From assembly GCA_005281725.1 (NCBI GenBank), contig SSBO01000012.1, positions 1,656,194-1,720,193 of the forward strand: a stretch of 64,000 nt of DNA. The letters are read 5' to 3'. This document shows, one piece after another, positions 1-11,727 of this stretch. This stretch comes from Wuchereria bancrofti (Eukaryota; Nematoda; Chromadorea; Rhabditida; Onchocercidae). The stretch's first letter is position 1, and each line of letters opens with the position of its first letter. A program made the translations under genes and the position numbers. The notes below the pieces were generated by a model that was given only the letters and a program-made list of their open reading frames with translations, did no database searches and was not told the DNA's origin.

Positions 1-394
1 TAGATATAAGCAATTTATGATAAATTTAGATATAAATACACAGTCAGTATTGTTACAAACACCAGAACTAAATTTTAGTACAGTTGGCAATCAATAATGA
101 TAATATGGAATGACAAAAGAACTATTCACGAAGTCTGAACACTGAATTTAAAAATTACGAATTACACAAAATGTCATATTAAGTGGAGCCAAAAGTGTGA
201 AAAAAACATAAAATACGACAAAGAAAGCTGAAGAAAACTCCAGAAATCTGAAAGAAATAGTGAAACGTTCGGAATAATATAGGGCATGTAAAATATGATG
301 CTTATATCAAAATAATAAGCAAATGAACGAATAAAATGGATAAAATGATTAGAATATTGAAGAGCCATGTTCGACTGGAACAGTTAGTAATTGT
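1..394. other. Gene-free edge, probable 3' UTR of the adjacent minus-strand gene
   Basis: AT-rich sequence directly downstream of the minus-strand stop codon at 395-397. It probably holds the 3' untranslated region of that gene. The open frames here are low-complexity and show no splice structure or recognisable motif, so no gene is called. Confidence 0.4.
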
Positions 395-555
395 CTAACT
401 TTTGGTAGGAAGCGGCGGTGCATACATCGGTTGTTGTGATGGAGCATTTGGTTCAATTCCAGAGTTATGTACCTGTCCTCCTGCTGGTGTCGCTGATGGA
501 TCTGGACCAATACCCGAATATGGTGGTGGAGCTTCGTACATATAAACATCACCAG
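395..555 (-). CDS. Last exon of a PPPY-tailed, WBP2-like protein (partial)
   Basis: This is a terminal exon only. The minus strand shows an acceptor (TTTAG at 560-556) followed by an open frame of about 53 codons to a TAG stop. The peptide has a PPPY motif (EAPPPYSGIG) and ends in a proline-rich tail (PMYAPPLPTKS). PPxY motifs bind WW domains. In WBP2-family proteins such motifs sit in a C-terminal proline-rich region after an N-terminal GRAM domain, so a WBP2-like protein is a reasonable but unproven reading. No upstream exons are visible to the right, where a single N (751) and then a plus-strand gene begin. The gene is therefore truncated in this assembly or its other exons lie in a missing piece. 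Confidence 0.45.
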
Positions 556-943
556 CTAAACAATGGAAAATTTGAAAAGTTAATTCAACAATATACATTT
601 ATTAAATACATTTTTAAAACTTGAATGCTGCTAGCTGTATCATTCATTCACTACCCAAAAGAAAAATATGAAAAGAACTATAATGGCAAAAACTTTTTTG
701 TTTTACAAATTTTGAAACAAATTATTTGCTATAATGAAGAAAAAAAAAGTNTAGGAGAAACAATAATGTCAATTAATGATTATTTGGGTTTATATTTTAA
801 AATAATCTTTAAGCTAATCATTATATTTTATAATAAAAATTCGTCATATATGATATATATTATATGTATTATATAAAATTTTGGATCATATTTTTTATTA
901 GATCAAGAAGTTTAAAGTAATATTCCAGTCCTGCCAAAATGGT
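556..943. other. Gap-containing stretch between two genes
   Basis: This stretch holds a single unknown base at 751 and AT-rich sequence with no convincing coding exon on either strand. The 19 bases after the gap (752-770) recur inverted at 1162-1180. A pyrimidine-rich AG at about 886-900 precedes the first exon of the next plus-strand gene and may be a splice or spliced-leader acceptor. Confidence 0.4.
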
Positions 944-3900
944 ATGCTTAATAATGTAGCTGTTGAAGAGAATAAAATGAACGACACAGGCAATTATCAA
1001 ACGGTTTATTCAGGTTTGATCTTTGTTACAGTTTTATCATTATTAATTATAATGATTTTATTCTTATTATAAATCATTATTAATGCTAATTGACTGTCAA
1101 AATTTCTATATTATAGTTTTTTTAGCATATAAACTTGTATGATTGATATCATCTTGATAATCGACATTATTGTTTCTCCTAATGTTTTTGTCATTCGAAA
1201 ACATTTTCAGCAAACCGTTAATTATATAACTATATAAACGGTTTTAATATTTAATTCATGATAAGTAATACATACTGAAATATAAGAATGAGACTGAAGA
1301 TAGGAACTTCTTGAGGATTGCTTCTCTTTACCAACAATTCTATCTTTTTCTCAAATTTTATGTAACACCTAGTATGTTACTATTATTTACTACTAACTTG
1401 CACGATATTTTCTGATTCTTTAATCGATTTAATAAAACCACTGTATTAATGCATTCACAATTCTTATATTCTTTTTAGATTAAAGTCGATAATTTTTTTT
1501 TTTTTTTTAATTTGTATCTATAAACAGTTAAAAAACGTTTTTTCATGCCATCGAATGTGATAATTTCGTATCTAAAATGTTATTTTTCCAGAATATCAAT
1601 CATTAGTTGGAAGTTCAGGAGGTATGACAATGTCAACTATACCACCTGCTTCTACACCAACTTCTTATCAACAGTTAAATCAGGTTCATTTTAATTTTTG
1701 TCAAAATAACCAAATGATCGGTTAGACTATAGAATGTTTATAACATTTCTATTTATAAATTATGTTTCTTTAATTGCTACATTTAGTTAGTGATAATATT
1801 TTTAATGATTGTTTAAAAAGCATTTTTACTGAAAAAATATTGGTTAAGTCTTGAAAATTGGACAGCATTAAAAGCACTTAAATCATATTATACTTTTCGA
1901 TAATTTTAGATGTCACCACAGTCAACAGCTGCATCAGCTAGTCAATTTGATCATATTACAGTTATGACAAATTTGCAACAATCGTCTGATTTATACACCG
2001 GAATCCCTGTATCTTCAGTTTCTAATGGTTAGTGCAAAGTTTTTTTGGCAATTTTATCATTGCATCATTTCTACCCACTTATTTTCAAAATTTTTTTAAA
2101 ATGAATTTAATATATCATATAATCTTCCTCTTTTAGGAATAGCATATACCATTCCTAATTCAGCAAATACTACTGCACTTCAAATTTATCCTCCATCAGC
2201 AATAACACAACAAGTACAACAATCAGTTCCAGCACTTAATGCAATGCCTCCAACGGTAATGCAAAATCGATCAGATTATGGCATGCAGCGTTTGCAAACA
2301 TCTCGCGCCAGTAATAGTCGCACAAAAACGTATATAAATTATTAAATTTTTTGAACTATGAAAGTCAATATTTTTCATTTCATTGTTGCAATGATCAAAC
2401 TTTAGCATTATCTGCAACTTATCACATATTAACTAATCATTTCATTCGTTATTCTATTTGTTTATTTTACTTTAGGACATATCCATCCTTATTACCAGTA
2501 ACTGGACGTGGTTCCAATCGTCAGATTACTAATATATCCGTTGTCAGTGATGATGGACCAACTGTACGACAACACCTACAACAGCAACACCGAGCACGAC
2601 TGCAACAGCAGTTAGCATTACAAGAAAAAGCAAAAATGGATAAGGTTATTTTAGTTTTCGACAGTAAAACTAATTACTTCATGATAATCATATCATTCTG
2701 ACGATTCCAGAATATAGTCAGGATCATTAAATAGTCAGGTTCTGTAACTGGTAATTCCGCTAATCTCTACCGGAGGAATGGCTGTTAGTTTTTTCTAAGC
2801 TTAGTGATTCGATGAGTAATAAAATGAACATGACATTTCATCAGAAGGATTCACGATACTAGACATTTACCTGTTTTGCTTAACGTATCTTCTAGTTAAT
2901 CTTACATTATGCTGGACTTTTAACTTCTCCTTCTAATCATAATATGTCGAAGGTTTCTTTATAATTTTAAATTTTATCATAAAAACTTTTACCACAGTCT
3001 TTTTTTTTTTTGAGAGAGAGAGAAAATTGCTCATTTTCATTTTCATAGGACGATTTAATGACCGAATATTCGGGTATGCTATCACCTGCCGTTGATAAGA
3101 TGTCCCCAGTATCTACCATTATGAATTTACCAGCTACGGGTTCAGCAAATATGCTTGTATCAACATCGATGAATATACTAGCAACACCTTCATTGGCAAC
3201 TTCTTCAATGACTATACCTGTATCACCATCGATGAATATACCTGCTTCACCATCCACAAATGTACCTACATCACCATCAATGAATATACCTCCATCGCCT
3301 TCCATGAATAATTCTCGGATTTCACAGATGCCACGGCAACAATACCTTCCTCGTTTAGCTGCTCAGAAACCACGAATTATGACAGATCGTATTCGACGAA
3401 TGCCAATATATGATAACCATAGTACTATTTATTCTTTTTGTTCTGCTTTTGTTCGGTAATTACAACAATCTAATATTAATGTTTCTTTCTTCCTATAGAA
3501 TTTTAGAACAGTTAAGTTTGTTTTATTATATTTTTGCAGCAATATTAAAAGCTTATAAGTCATATAATTTCAAAGCTATTTTTAAAATAATTTGAACATT
3601 TATATCGACATTGTTTCATCATTAATAATACTAAATCAATTTCTTTTCCTCATAATAACATCATTTATTTACTACACTTTGTCACGATTAATTGTTCAAA
3701 TTTATCATAATCATCTGAAATTGTTGCTATTTGTTTTGAATGTTTTCAATCTTCTTTCCTAGCATATCAACAACCACCACCATCATTTTGCCCGCAGAAG
3801 CAACGTGCTGCTGAAATTCATGAGGAAGCCATACAGCGCGCGGCTGCTGTTTACAATCAAATTAGAGGGCAAAAGGTTTCTCCATCCGGTGTTAATCCTC

Positions 3901-6900
3901 CTCCTCAGGTTGTTTGTTTGTTTTTTCTGTAGAAATTCAGTAAAATAATTATAATCATGACTAAAATTTCTCATAATTTTACAGTACTTCTTTTTTTTTA
4001 CAGATTTTTATTCAATGATGAAATAATAAATGATTGAGAGTGTTAATTTAGGCAACAAGAAACACGACATTTCCACCTCGTTCACCTATCACAACAACTA
4101 TTGCTGAAACATCGATTGAAACTGTTCAAAAAAAGTCACCAACAAGAAAACGGTATAACCTTAGAACAAATTCTTTTTTTTTTCTTTTTTTGTTCTTGTT
4201 TCAAAATTAATTGAAGGAAAAATTAATGTCTAAATCTATATGAAGAAATGACATTGAAACATTTTCCTGTAGTATTCATATTTTGCAAACAGGAAACAAT
4301 TTTGTTATCATTTCGTATACTTTTTTGTAAATGTTAAATGTTTTAATATATCATTGATGATTCGTATGTTAGAAATTTCGAAATTTTTTTTTTCACTAAA
4401 TTAACAACTGTAATATTTCTGGTAGTTATAGATGCAGTGTTAGTGCATAATGAAATTACTAGTGGAATTTGTTATTAGAAATCATTTATGCAATGATTAA
4501 TAGTAGTGTTTGAGATGTTAGTTTTTTTTTTTGATCAATTTTACGATATTTCCTTTGATTTTATAATGAGGAACTATAGAAATCAAAATGATTAGAAAAA
4601 GAAAAGAAATGGAGTGGAAAAATACGAAAATTTAATCGATTTTTTTTTAATTTTAAGTTAATGTTAAATGGACAAAAAATTTTTTCCTCTAATCCTATTC
4701 TCTCACATTCATTTTCGATATGTTATCCGTGATTTGAACTCATCTTTAGTAAAATTACATGGATTTTAATTTTTTTTTTCTATTTTAGTAATTGCGATTT
4801 GTTTATACATTTGTTTATACTCGCTGATTATTNNTTTTTTTTAATTTTAAGTTAATGTTAAATGGACAAAAAATTTTTTCCTCTAATCCTATTCTCTCAC
4901 ATTCATTTTCGATATGTTATCCGTGATTTGAACTCATCTTTAGTAAAATTACATGGATTTTAATTTTTTTTTTCTATTTTAGTAATTGCGATTTGTTTAT
5001 ACATTTGTTTATACTCGCTGATTATTATTATGATAAAAAATTTCTTTAATTTAAATGAACAATTTTTTTTTATTTTTTTCTCAATATTTTTTTTAATTAA
5101 AAAAATGGAATTTTTTTCAGAAATTTTTCTTATTCATCTACTATTATATATCCATATATATCTTCTGCTTCTGATTTGAAAATGTGCAATCGAATTTTAA
5201 ATTCATTCGGGTAATTTTCAGAAATCATTCGATGATGTCAGCTTCACAGGTTCGTGTCACTGTACTTGGTACACAGTCAGAGCCAGCTACACAACAAATT
5301 ATCACCGAAAGTGATCATGTCTTGCCAATTCATGGAATTGCTGGTCTTCCGAAGCAGGTCATTCTTATCATGAATATATTTTTAAACTTTTAAAGTGCAT
5401 TTTCATTTGTGTAGGACATAAAGCCTAGAAATTTTAAAATAATAGATTGATTATTCAACTTTATAAAGATTTTTTTGCTAAGCATATTTGCATAATTCAC
5501 GTTGCTAATTTTAGCCTCGTATCGAAATGGCAGATACCGGACCTGGAAAAGATGTTGCTTCTCATAGCGGTGATGAGAAACCACCTTGGCAATTCGTTCG
5601 TGCAGCTAACAATGCTGTTTCCATGGGTACATCACAGGTAAGTTAAATGTAAAATTCAAACAGATTTGTATGTTAATGTTGCTGTAGTTTTCTTTTATTA
5701 CCATTCCCAGTCTAAATTTATTCATCCTGAGATATGCAAAGTAATAAAATGTACTAATAAGTATTACGCTATCAATTTTTATAATTCCACCATATATCAT
5801 TGTATGCTGAGAGCAAGTTGTGCAAATTTTCAAAAGATGAAATTACTATATTGTTTTATTGTTTAAGATAAAAATTCATTTCAGACAATGGAAGATTGCT
5901 CAAAAAATGATGTTGGAACAGATCCTTCCGGTGCACAAAAAACATTCGCTATTCAAATTAATAATAACTCATTTTCGTTGCCAGCTACTGAACCACATCT
6001 TAACGATCCAATTGGTTCATCTATCAATGGTTCAGGAGTAGGTGTGATATCTGGTGCATCTGATCTGGTCACTGCTCAACCTGTGCTTTCTGGTTAATAA
6101 TTTATATTATATTATTGATTTAGGAAAAATTATTAGTAAAAATTTTTTTATTTTTTTTAAAAAATGCTCAAAAGTTGTTTTAAAAATAGTACCGAAGAAA
6201 TTAACAATTTATTAATTAGTGTATCTAATCACAAATCATTTTTATTTACTATTGACTGGTGCTTTTTTTCTCTCATTTAAAGTTTGTTTTTCTTTTTTTT
6301 TTTTTTGAAATCATATGATGCAATAATTTGAGTGTAATGATGCAGGAAATGGTAGTCATCTCGCTGAATCATTACGTGAAGTAATGGCACAAGTTGATGA
6401 TGACGTGATAAATTATTCACGTGAGGCTCAATATGTTCGCAAATTGTACTTTATGAAAAGATTGATTGAATCGCTTGTTATTGTATGTTATATAAAGTTT
6501 CATAAAAAAAAAACTTTTTTCATGAAGTCTTTAATTAATCATTCTTGTTTTCTTTTTAATCTCCTCATTAAATTTTATCATAAAAGACAATTTAAAAAAG
6601 GAAAAAATCTAAAATAAACGTCTAAAATTATATTAGTATTATATATTTTTATTATATAGAAAAATGGTGCATTATGTGACGAAGTGTCTCGTTTAAATCA
6701 ACGTATTCGAACAGTAATGGAAGAAAGAAAGTGAATACTTTTTCTCTATTCAGTGCAACATTATTATGAAACTCTTTAAATGTTTACTTTTGTTTTTAAG
6801 AACGAATTAAATAATTAACAAAAGAAATGAATTTTATATATTTTTTAGTATCAATAACGAGTGCAATATTAACAATGAAAACGATTAGAATAGTCAAATT

Positions 6901-7639
6901 TTATTTTATAGAGTTTTGGCAAAACGATTACAACATCACGAGCGTAATCGAATTCGTAGAATTCAAACCAAATTAAAGAAGGTATCATTTAGACGATTCT
7001 TTTTTTTAATTTTCATCTTTTATTAATAAATATGATTATATTTTTCCTTTTTCTTATAGCAAGCAGCCGCTCGTGCTGCAAAAATGAATGAATCACAATC
7101 AACGCCTGCATCTGCAACAAGTGGCACAGAAGGAGGCTTGCCAGGTGGTGATATTGAAAATTATGAAAGTGACGATTCTGATAAGACACTTGTTTCTAGT
7201 GGTGCGGCTTCTCCGAATACCAGCGCGTCAGTAAGTTTTTTTTTTTTCTTTTTTTTTTACTGAATTTTATTGTTTAGTTGAAAATAACGATCAATTATTG
7301 ATGGTCTCTTTCTGAGACTATAAAATGCTTGAAGCTTCCTAAATATATATTTTAAAGCATTTGCTTTTTTTTTTTTTTTTTTGTAATTTTGTTGCTTTAG
7401 ATAATTTGTATTATAGAATTTTGGCATGTTTAGTGGAGCAGAATAGCTATTTCCAGATGTCTCGTGTAGAAACGCCGGAACCAGCTTCACGCAGTCATGA
7501 ATTTATACCGAAAATGACACCTGACAATACTAATGTTCAAGAAGGTGGAAAATGTAAGATAAAAAGCGGTGTGCGTCGTCATCTTTCAGCTAAACGTTCG
7601 CTTACTGATCGAAAAGAAAAAAAAGTTCCTTCAAATTAA
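944..7639 (+). CDS. Q/S/T/P-rich protein with C-terminal TBRG1/INO80E-like coiled coil
   Basis: Sixteen exons close in one frame (786 aa): 944-1013, 1592-1683, 1910-2027, 2137-2329, 2476-2644, 3049-3421, 3763-3908, 4052-4152, 5222-5357, 5515-5637, 5885-6092, 6346-6482, 6660-6730, 6912-6981, 7060-7230, 7457-7639. The start is the first in-frame ATG of exon 1; 977 is an alternative. The first 570 residues are low-complexity with poly-Q patches and short MNIP/SPS repeats. Residues 600-669 form a charged helical segment (YVRKLYFMKRLIESLV, then ALCDEVSRLNQRI and EERKVLAKRLQ). It resembles the coiled coil of chromatin-associated TBRG1 and INO80E as I recall them. No FYRN/FYRC domain was seen, so this is not a full TBRG1. 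The C-terminus is basic (RRHLSAKRS), suggesting a nuclear protein. The exon 6 donor (GTACTA) is the weakest junction. Function beyond a probable chromatin or transcription role is unknown. Confidence 0.75.
3162..3310 (+). repeat. In-frame MNIP/SPS peptide repeat
   Basis: Within exon 6 of the preceding gene a short unit is repeated about six times with variation: TSMNIL, SSMTIPVSP, SMNIPASP, STNVPTSP, SMNIPPSP, SMN. The DNA units are about 24-27 bp and clearly related (atgaatata, cct, tca, cca). It is probably a disordered spacer that can change in length. Confidence 0.7.
4641..5026. repeat. Exact 192-bp direct duplication around a 2-base gap
   Basis: Bases 4641-4832 and 4835-5026 read identical, separated only by NN at 4833-4834. 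The copies lie inside intron 8 of the Q-rich gene and do not affect its frame. Exact identity with a gap at the joint is the signature of two overlapping contig ends left unmerged. Confidence 0.9.
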
Positions 7640-9799
7640 AATTCTAGTCTCTATATTTTCTGTGATAGTTAGGTATAACATTTTTACGGTAGCTATAGTT
7701 AGTGATATTTGTAGTACTTTTCTTTGTATTTTTTTTTTTTTTTATTAACTTACTTGTCAAATTATTTTTGTAATTGGTCTAACGCTATAGTTATATCTCA
7801 TATTTTATTTGTAAAGACTGTGAATAGTAGTGAAATTTATGAATGCCAAAGCAACATCATGAAAGCATTAATGTGATATTATTCATATTTACGAGTTCAT
7901 TTCATTTTTTTATCCCTTTTTCCTTTTCCCGGTTCACCCTGTATTTAATACTCTATGTATGATATCGAAAATCGATGATTGATTCTATCGGTTCTCTTAT
8001 CATCATATCATTTGGCTGTTGCTTTAATGAAATTTTAAAGTATGTTTTTCATGATTGTACCATAAAATCTCATTCATTATGTTTTGTATAATTCATTTTA
8101 CAGATATTCCGCATTGATTGTGTTATATAGTATTATACATCTGTACTGATAACGATCATCTAATTCCTTTTTCTTTTTTTTTTTCTATTTGAATTCATCT
8201 TCTTCTTTTATAATGCTCATAAGTATATAATATTTAATGGTAGTTTTTGTATATGATTTAACATAAGTTGTACTGGTGCATTGTCAATTATTCACTCCTC
8301 CTCAATTGTACTAGCCATGATCTCAGGATTCTATTCCATCTTTGTTATTGTTTATTTTTACTTACAAAAGCATAAAATATTTCATATATTATTTGTCACA
8401 ATAAATATTTAATATCATCAATATTTTAGAAATTTGCATTATAAATTTGATAAAATGTAAAATAATAGTAATAAATTATCATTGAATAGTAATGATCGAT
8501 TATATTAAGTGCTAAATGATGTACTGTGACTCTTTAAAAAAAAAAAAAAAAGAAAAATCAATTACAAATGTAACACAAATTGTGTCAAATTTAATTTATT
8601 ATAAAAATTACAGAAATTAATCTAAGGGAAAGAATTCTTACATGCTAGAAGTGATTTACAAATATTATTGCTCGAGATGTGGTTTGAATTTGTAATATTT
8701 TTGTCACTTCACAGTTAATTGCTTTAGGGACGCTATTTTTGAGCTAAAAGGGAGTATGAGCTAAACTTCAAATTGATTGTTCTGAATTTGAAAATAACAT
8801 TATGTGATGAGAATTATCAATTTACATTTACTAATGGATAAATTTAATTAATGATGTAGTAATAAATGAGCAAAATTTTCAGTAATGACATTTCATTTAT
8901 TTCTTGATCTTTCAAGCGAAACGAATAATTTTTCTATTACATATATCACACCATCTTCCAAATATCTGAAAATTTCAACTTTCTAGTTTTTTATTTTCTC
9001 TAAACTCAGATCTATATGACCAAAAAACGAGGATGAAATTCTAATATAATTTGAAAAGAAAAATAGTTAATAAATTTAAAATGAAACTTTTGATTCTTGT
9101 CCACTTCATCAAATCCCGTATATCATCTTCTATGTTGTTTTTTTTTTTCTTAAATTTATTCAATTTATAGCACATGAAACATTCATTTATCAATTTCTAC
9201 CACATAAACATACCTTTTCTTTATATTAATGAAATGTGTTATTACTTTTTATGTTGCCTATTGTTCTGAAATTTCGTTAAAATATTTAAATTAACTAGTT
9301 ATTTATAAGTAAAATCCAATATCGACTTCGAAAAATTAATTTTATAATATAAATTAAGGCAATTCTTGATTGTATTCTGAGCTTTCGCATTTTTTTTTCT
9401 CCTATGAAAACGCTAAAAAAATTGTTTTGAAAATGTCTTATCACTAGAAAATAATGTACTTGAAATTTTCTTAATTCAACACAATTTTTCATTTTTCTAC
9501 CTACTGCCAAATTCAACTGACTTATGCATGATGATTACCAGATTTAAATTTCATTTGCAAATAAAATGCTATATTAAAGCTTTAAGATGAATTCTTATTT
9601 CAAGCTATTGTTTAGATTTCTTTTAGGAAAATCTAAATTAAAATTACTGATTAGTAATATTTTGTTTGCATTGATAGCAATTTATAGCATATTAATCAGA
9701 CTATTTTTGTTCATATAATTATTAGACTTTATATATGTACAACGGATTTTATCATCTTTCATTCGATAGAAAATAAGCTGAAACAAATTTTCGTATCAG

Positions 9800-9955
9800 T
9801 CATTTATTTTTTTTTTAATCAGCATCCTTTATCTGTCTTTTTATCAGAATTCTTTGCCTATTTTTTTGTTTTTTTTTTTGATCAGCATCTTTTACCTCTT
9901 TTTTCGATCAGTACCTTCTATCTGTTTTTTTCTTTTTTTTTTTAATGTTCCATAT
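9800..9955. repeat. Degenerate tandem repeat, ATCAGCATCTTT-like
   Basis: Four imperfect copies of a T-rich unit around (G)ATCAGNATCNTTTNCCT occur in about 150 bases, separated by T runs. The units are diverged, so this is old simple-sequence DNA. Confidence 0.45.
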
Positions 9956-10156
9956 AAATATATTGAAATTGTAACTTCTTATATGTGTGTTGAAAACTGA
10001 TAATTAAATCAGTTGATAATGTCCAATATATTATAACTTCAATACTATTCACAAAATCAACATCATAACTAGTATCAAAATTTTACCATAATTTTTTCCA
10101 AAAAACTAATAAATACAAGGATTTGCATAATCTTCCAATAAAAAGATTACAAAGTT

Positions 10157-10188
10157 TGTTTGTTTTTTTTAAAAAAAAAAAACAAACA
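10157..10188. repeat. A/T palindrome able to form a hairpin
   Basis: TGTTTG followed by T8, then A12 and CAAACA, forms a near-perfect inverted repeat with no real loop. It lies in intergenic DNA with no adjacent gene end, so no function is proposed. Confidence 0.6.
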
Positions 10189-10727
10189 TTCATCATACAG
10201 TATGAAACACAACGAAACAAATGCTAGTCATTATACGGTAGGTAACAAACATTTTTAAAACACTCTATGATTTAAATTAAATTACTGATAACAAATAAAT
10301 AAATTAGAGCTGTGAAATAATGATTTACCTCTGCATATGGTAGATAATTTAGGAAGACAGAAATTTTTCTTTTCGGTAAATACTCTGGTTTAACTGAATG
10401 TGCCTTTTATAATGTTGCACAAGAAAAAATATTTAAGCCTTTAAATACAGTAATTTAACTTAAAAAAAAAAACTTCCTAATGCTATTGATCGGTGTCATG
10501 AGTATTTGTGGGATGTGAAGCTGAAATTGCTTAGCTATATTTCATCTAGACAAAAACTTATCAGTCATTTACTGCTAATTTTATCCAATCTTGAAGTAAT
10601 ACTATTTCGAATTTCGGAAATTTTAAAATATAAGACATTGAATAACCCTCAGAAGTTCCCTTTTGATTTACATTGCAGCATATAATTTATTTACATGATT
10701 GGTAATGCTCGAAAGTTCCTTGAATTC

Positions 10728-10999
10728 TCATTTAGTAAATGACAGTAGGATAGTATGGAATCGACTGCTCTGACAAGTTTCTTCGGAGGACACTACCTTT
10801 CCTCTCGGATTCCTCTCGGACCGCCTTTTCTTTGAATATGGAGATCGCTCTACAGTTTCACTGTAAATTGGACCAGACTCTGCAACACGGACTACATGGA
10901 ATTTTTAATTAAACTGGAAAAACTCTAAATTTTCGAGTTTGAATCGTTTTATCTGAAAACCAAACTTGCAAATACCATCTTCAGCAACGATCGACAAGG
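10728..10999 (-). other. Two orphan coding-like segments of unknown gene
   Basis: On the minus strand, 10999-10905 after a TTAG acceptor reads as an open segment (LSIVAEDGICKFGFQIKR, then FKLENLEFFQ). The segment 10891-10728 reads open for about 54 codons to TGA with polar, basic content (ESGPIYSETVERSPYSKK, then RRSERNPRGK). Both are less AT-rich than their surroundings and look protein-like. They could be joined if the first exon ends at the GT after residues VAED, but the other splice options fail on phase. No start exon and no recognised family were found. They could be the 3' end of an unrecognised gene or a remnant. Confidence 0.3.
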
Positions 11000-11727
11000 C
11001 TAAGATCAATATCTACAATCAATAGAACTAAACAATGCTATTAAATACAACAAATACGAACATAATTATGTACAGCACAATAAATGAGTCGATGGAAAAT
11101 GGAAAATTAGTAATTTAATGAACAAATACTAATTTATTTAAGGTCAAACTTTTCTACAATGAATTTTGAAGACAATTTTAGCACATAAAATACTGAATAT
11201 ATCTCTTAAGAACAAAATACAAAATTAATATTAGACTCGATACAATTTCTCTTTTTAGAACATGACATTTTCAAATAAATATACAGTTTTACTGCCATAT
11301 GCTCAGTGACAGTTTTACTGCCATATGCTCCATCACTGCTTTGAATGCAAAGAAAAAGGGGATTTCTAATGCTATGAAATGCATTTAAATACTACAGTAC
11401 ATTGAAATATGTAACAAAACTTTGTCCTTAATTGTCTATCGAATAACTGCTGGGAACAACAGCATGCTATAAACAGATTCATGGCAGGTGGAGAAAGTAA
11501 ATTCACTGATATCACTAAATCATTTTGTATAGATGAATTTCTATTGTATTTTTCCAAAAATTTTTCCGAACTTACAGAGCAATTTCATTTTAATTTTATT
11601 GGAACATTCTCGAAAATTTCCATTCTACAAACACTTTTTATAAAACAATGTTAAAACAAACCTCTACAATATATTGTCTAATAACAACATACTTCCTTAA
11701 AAAGTGCATATGAAGGAAAACTGCTAA
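11000..11727. other. 3' flank of the RNF141-like gene
   Basis: AT-rich sequence beyond the minus-strand stop at 11728. It includes two identical 22-base copies (11283-11304 and 11309-11330) and probably the 3' UTR. No gene was seen. Confidence 0.4.
11283..11330. repeat. Short direct repeat, 22 bp twice
   Basis: The unit ACAGTTTTACTGCCATATGC plus TC occurs at 11283-11304 and again at 11309-11330, offset by 26 bases. Only two copies are present. Confidence 0.8.

Larger units (their letters stand above)
7640..10727. other. 3' UTR and intergenic sequence
   Basis: AT-rich sequence downstream of the Q-rich gene. A canonical poly(A) signal AATAAA is at 8400-8405, about 760 bases after the stop. 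Further on there is only low-complexity DNA, including a degenerate repeat at about 9800-9955 and an A/T palindrome at 10157-10188. No gene is supported. Confidence 0.5.

Noticed and set aside
418..624. 68-codon plus-strand open frame
   Set aside because: It is antisense to the better supported PPPY-containing terminal exon and has no splice signals of its own.
3499..3510. 12-base microexon flanked by a good acceptor (TTCCTATAG) and donor (GTTAAG)
   Set aside because: Adding it in the phase required by the next exon creates a stop, so it does not belong to the Q-rich gene model.
3410..3595. 61-codon plus-strand open frame after exon 6
   Set aside because: It is intronic and AT-rich, its hydrophobic residues come from T runs, and it is in the wrong frame for the next exon.
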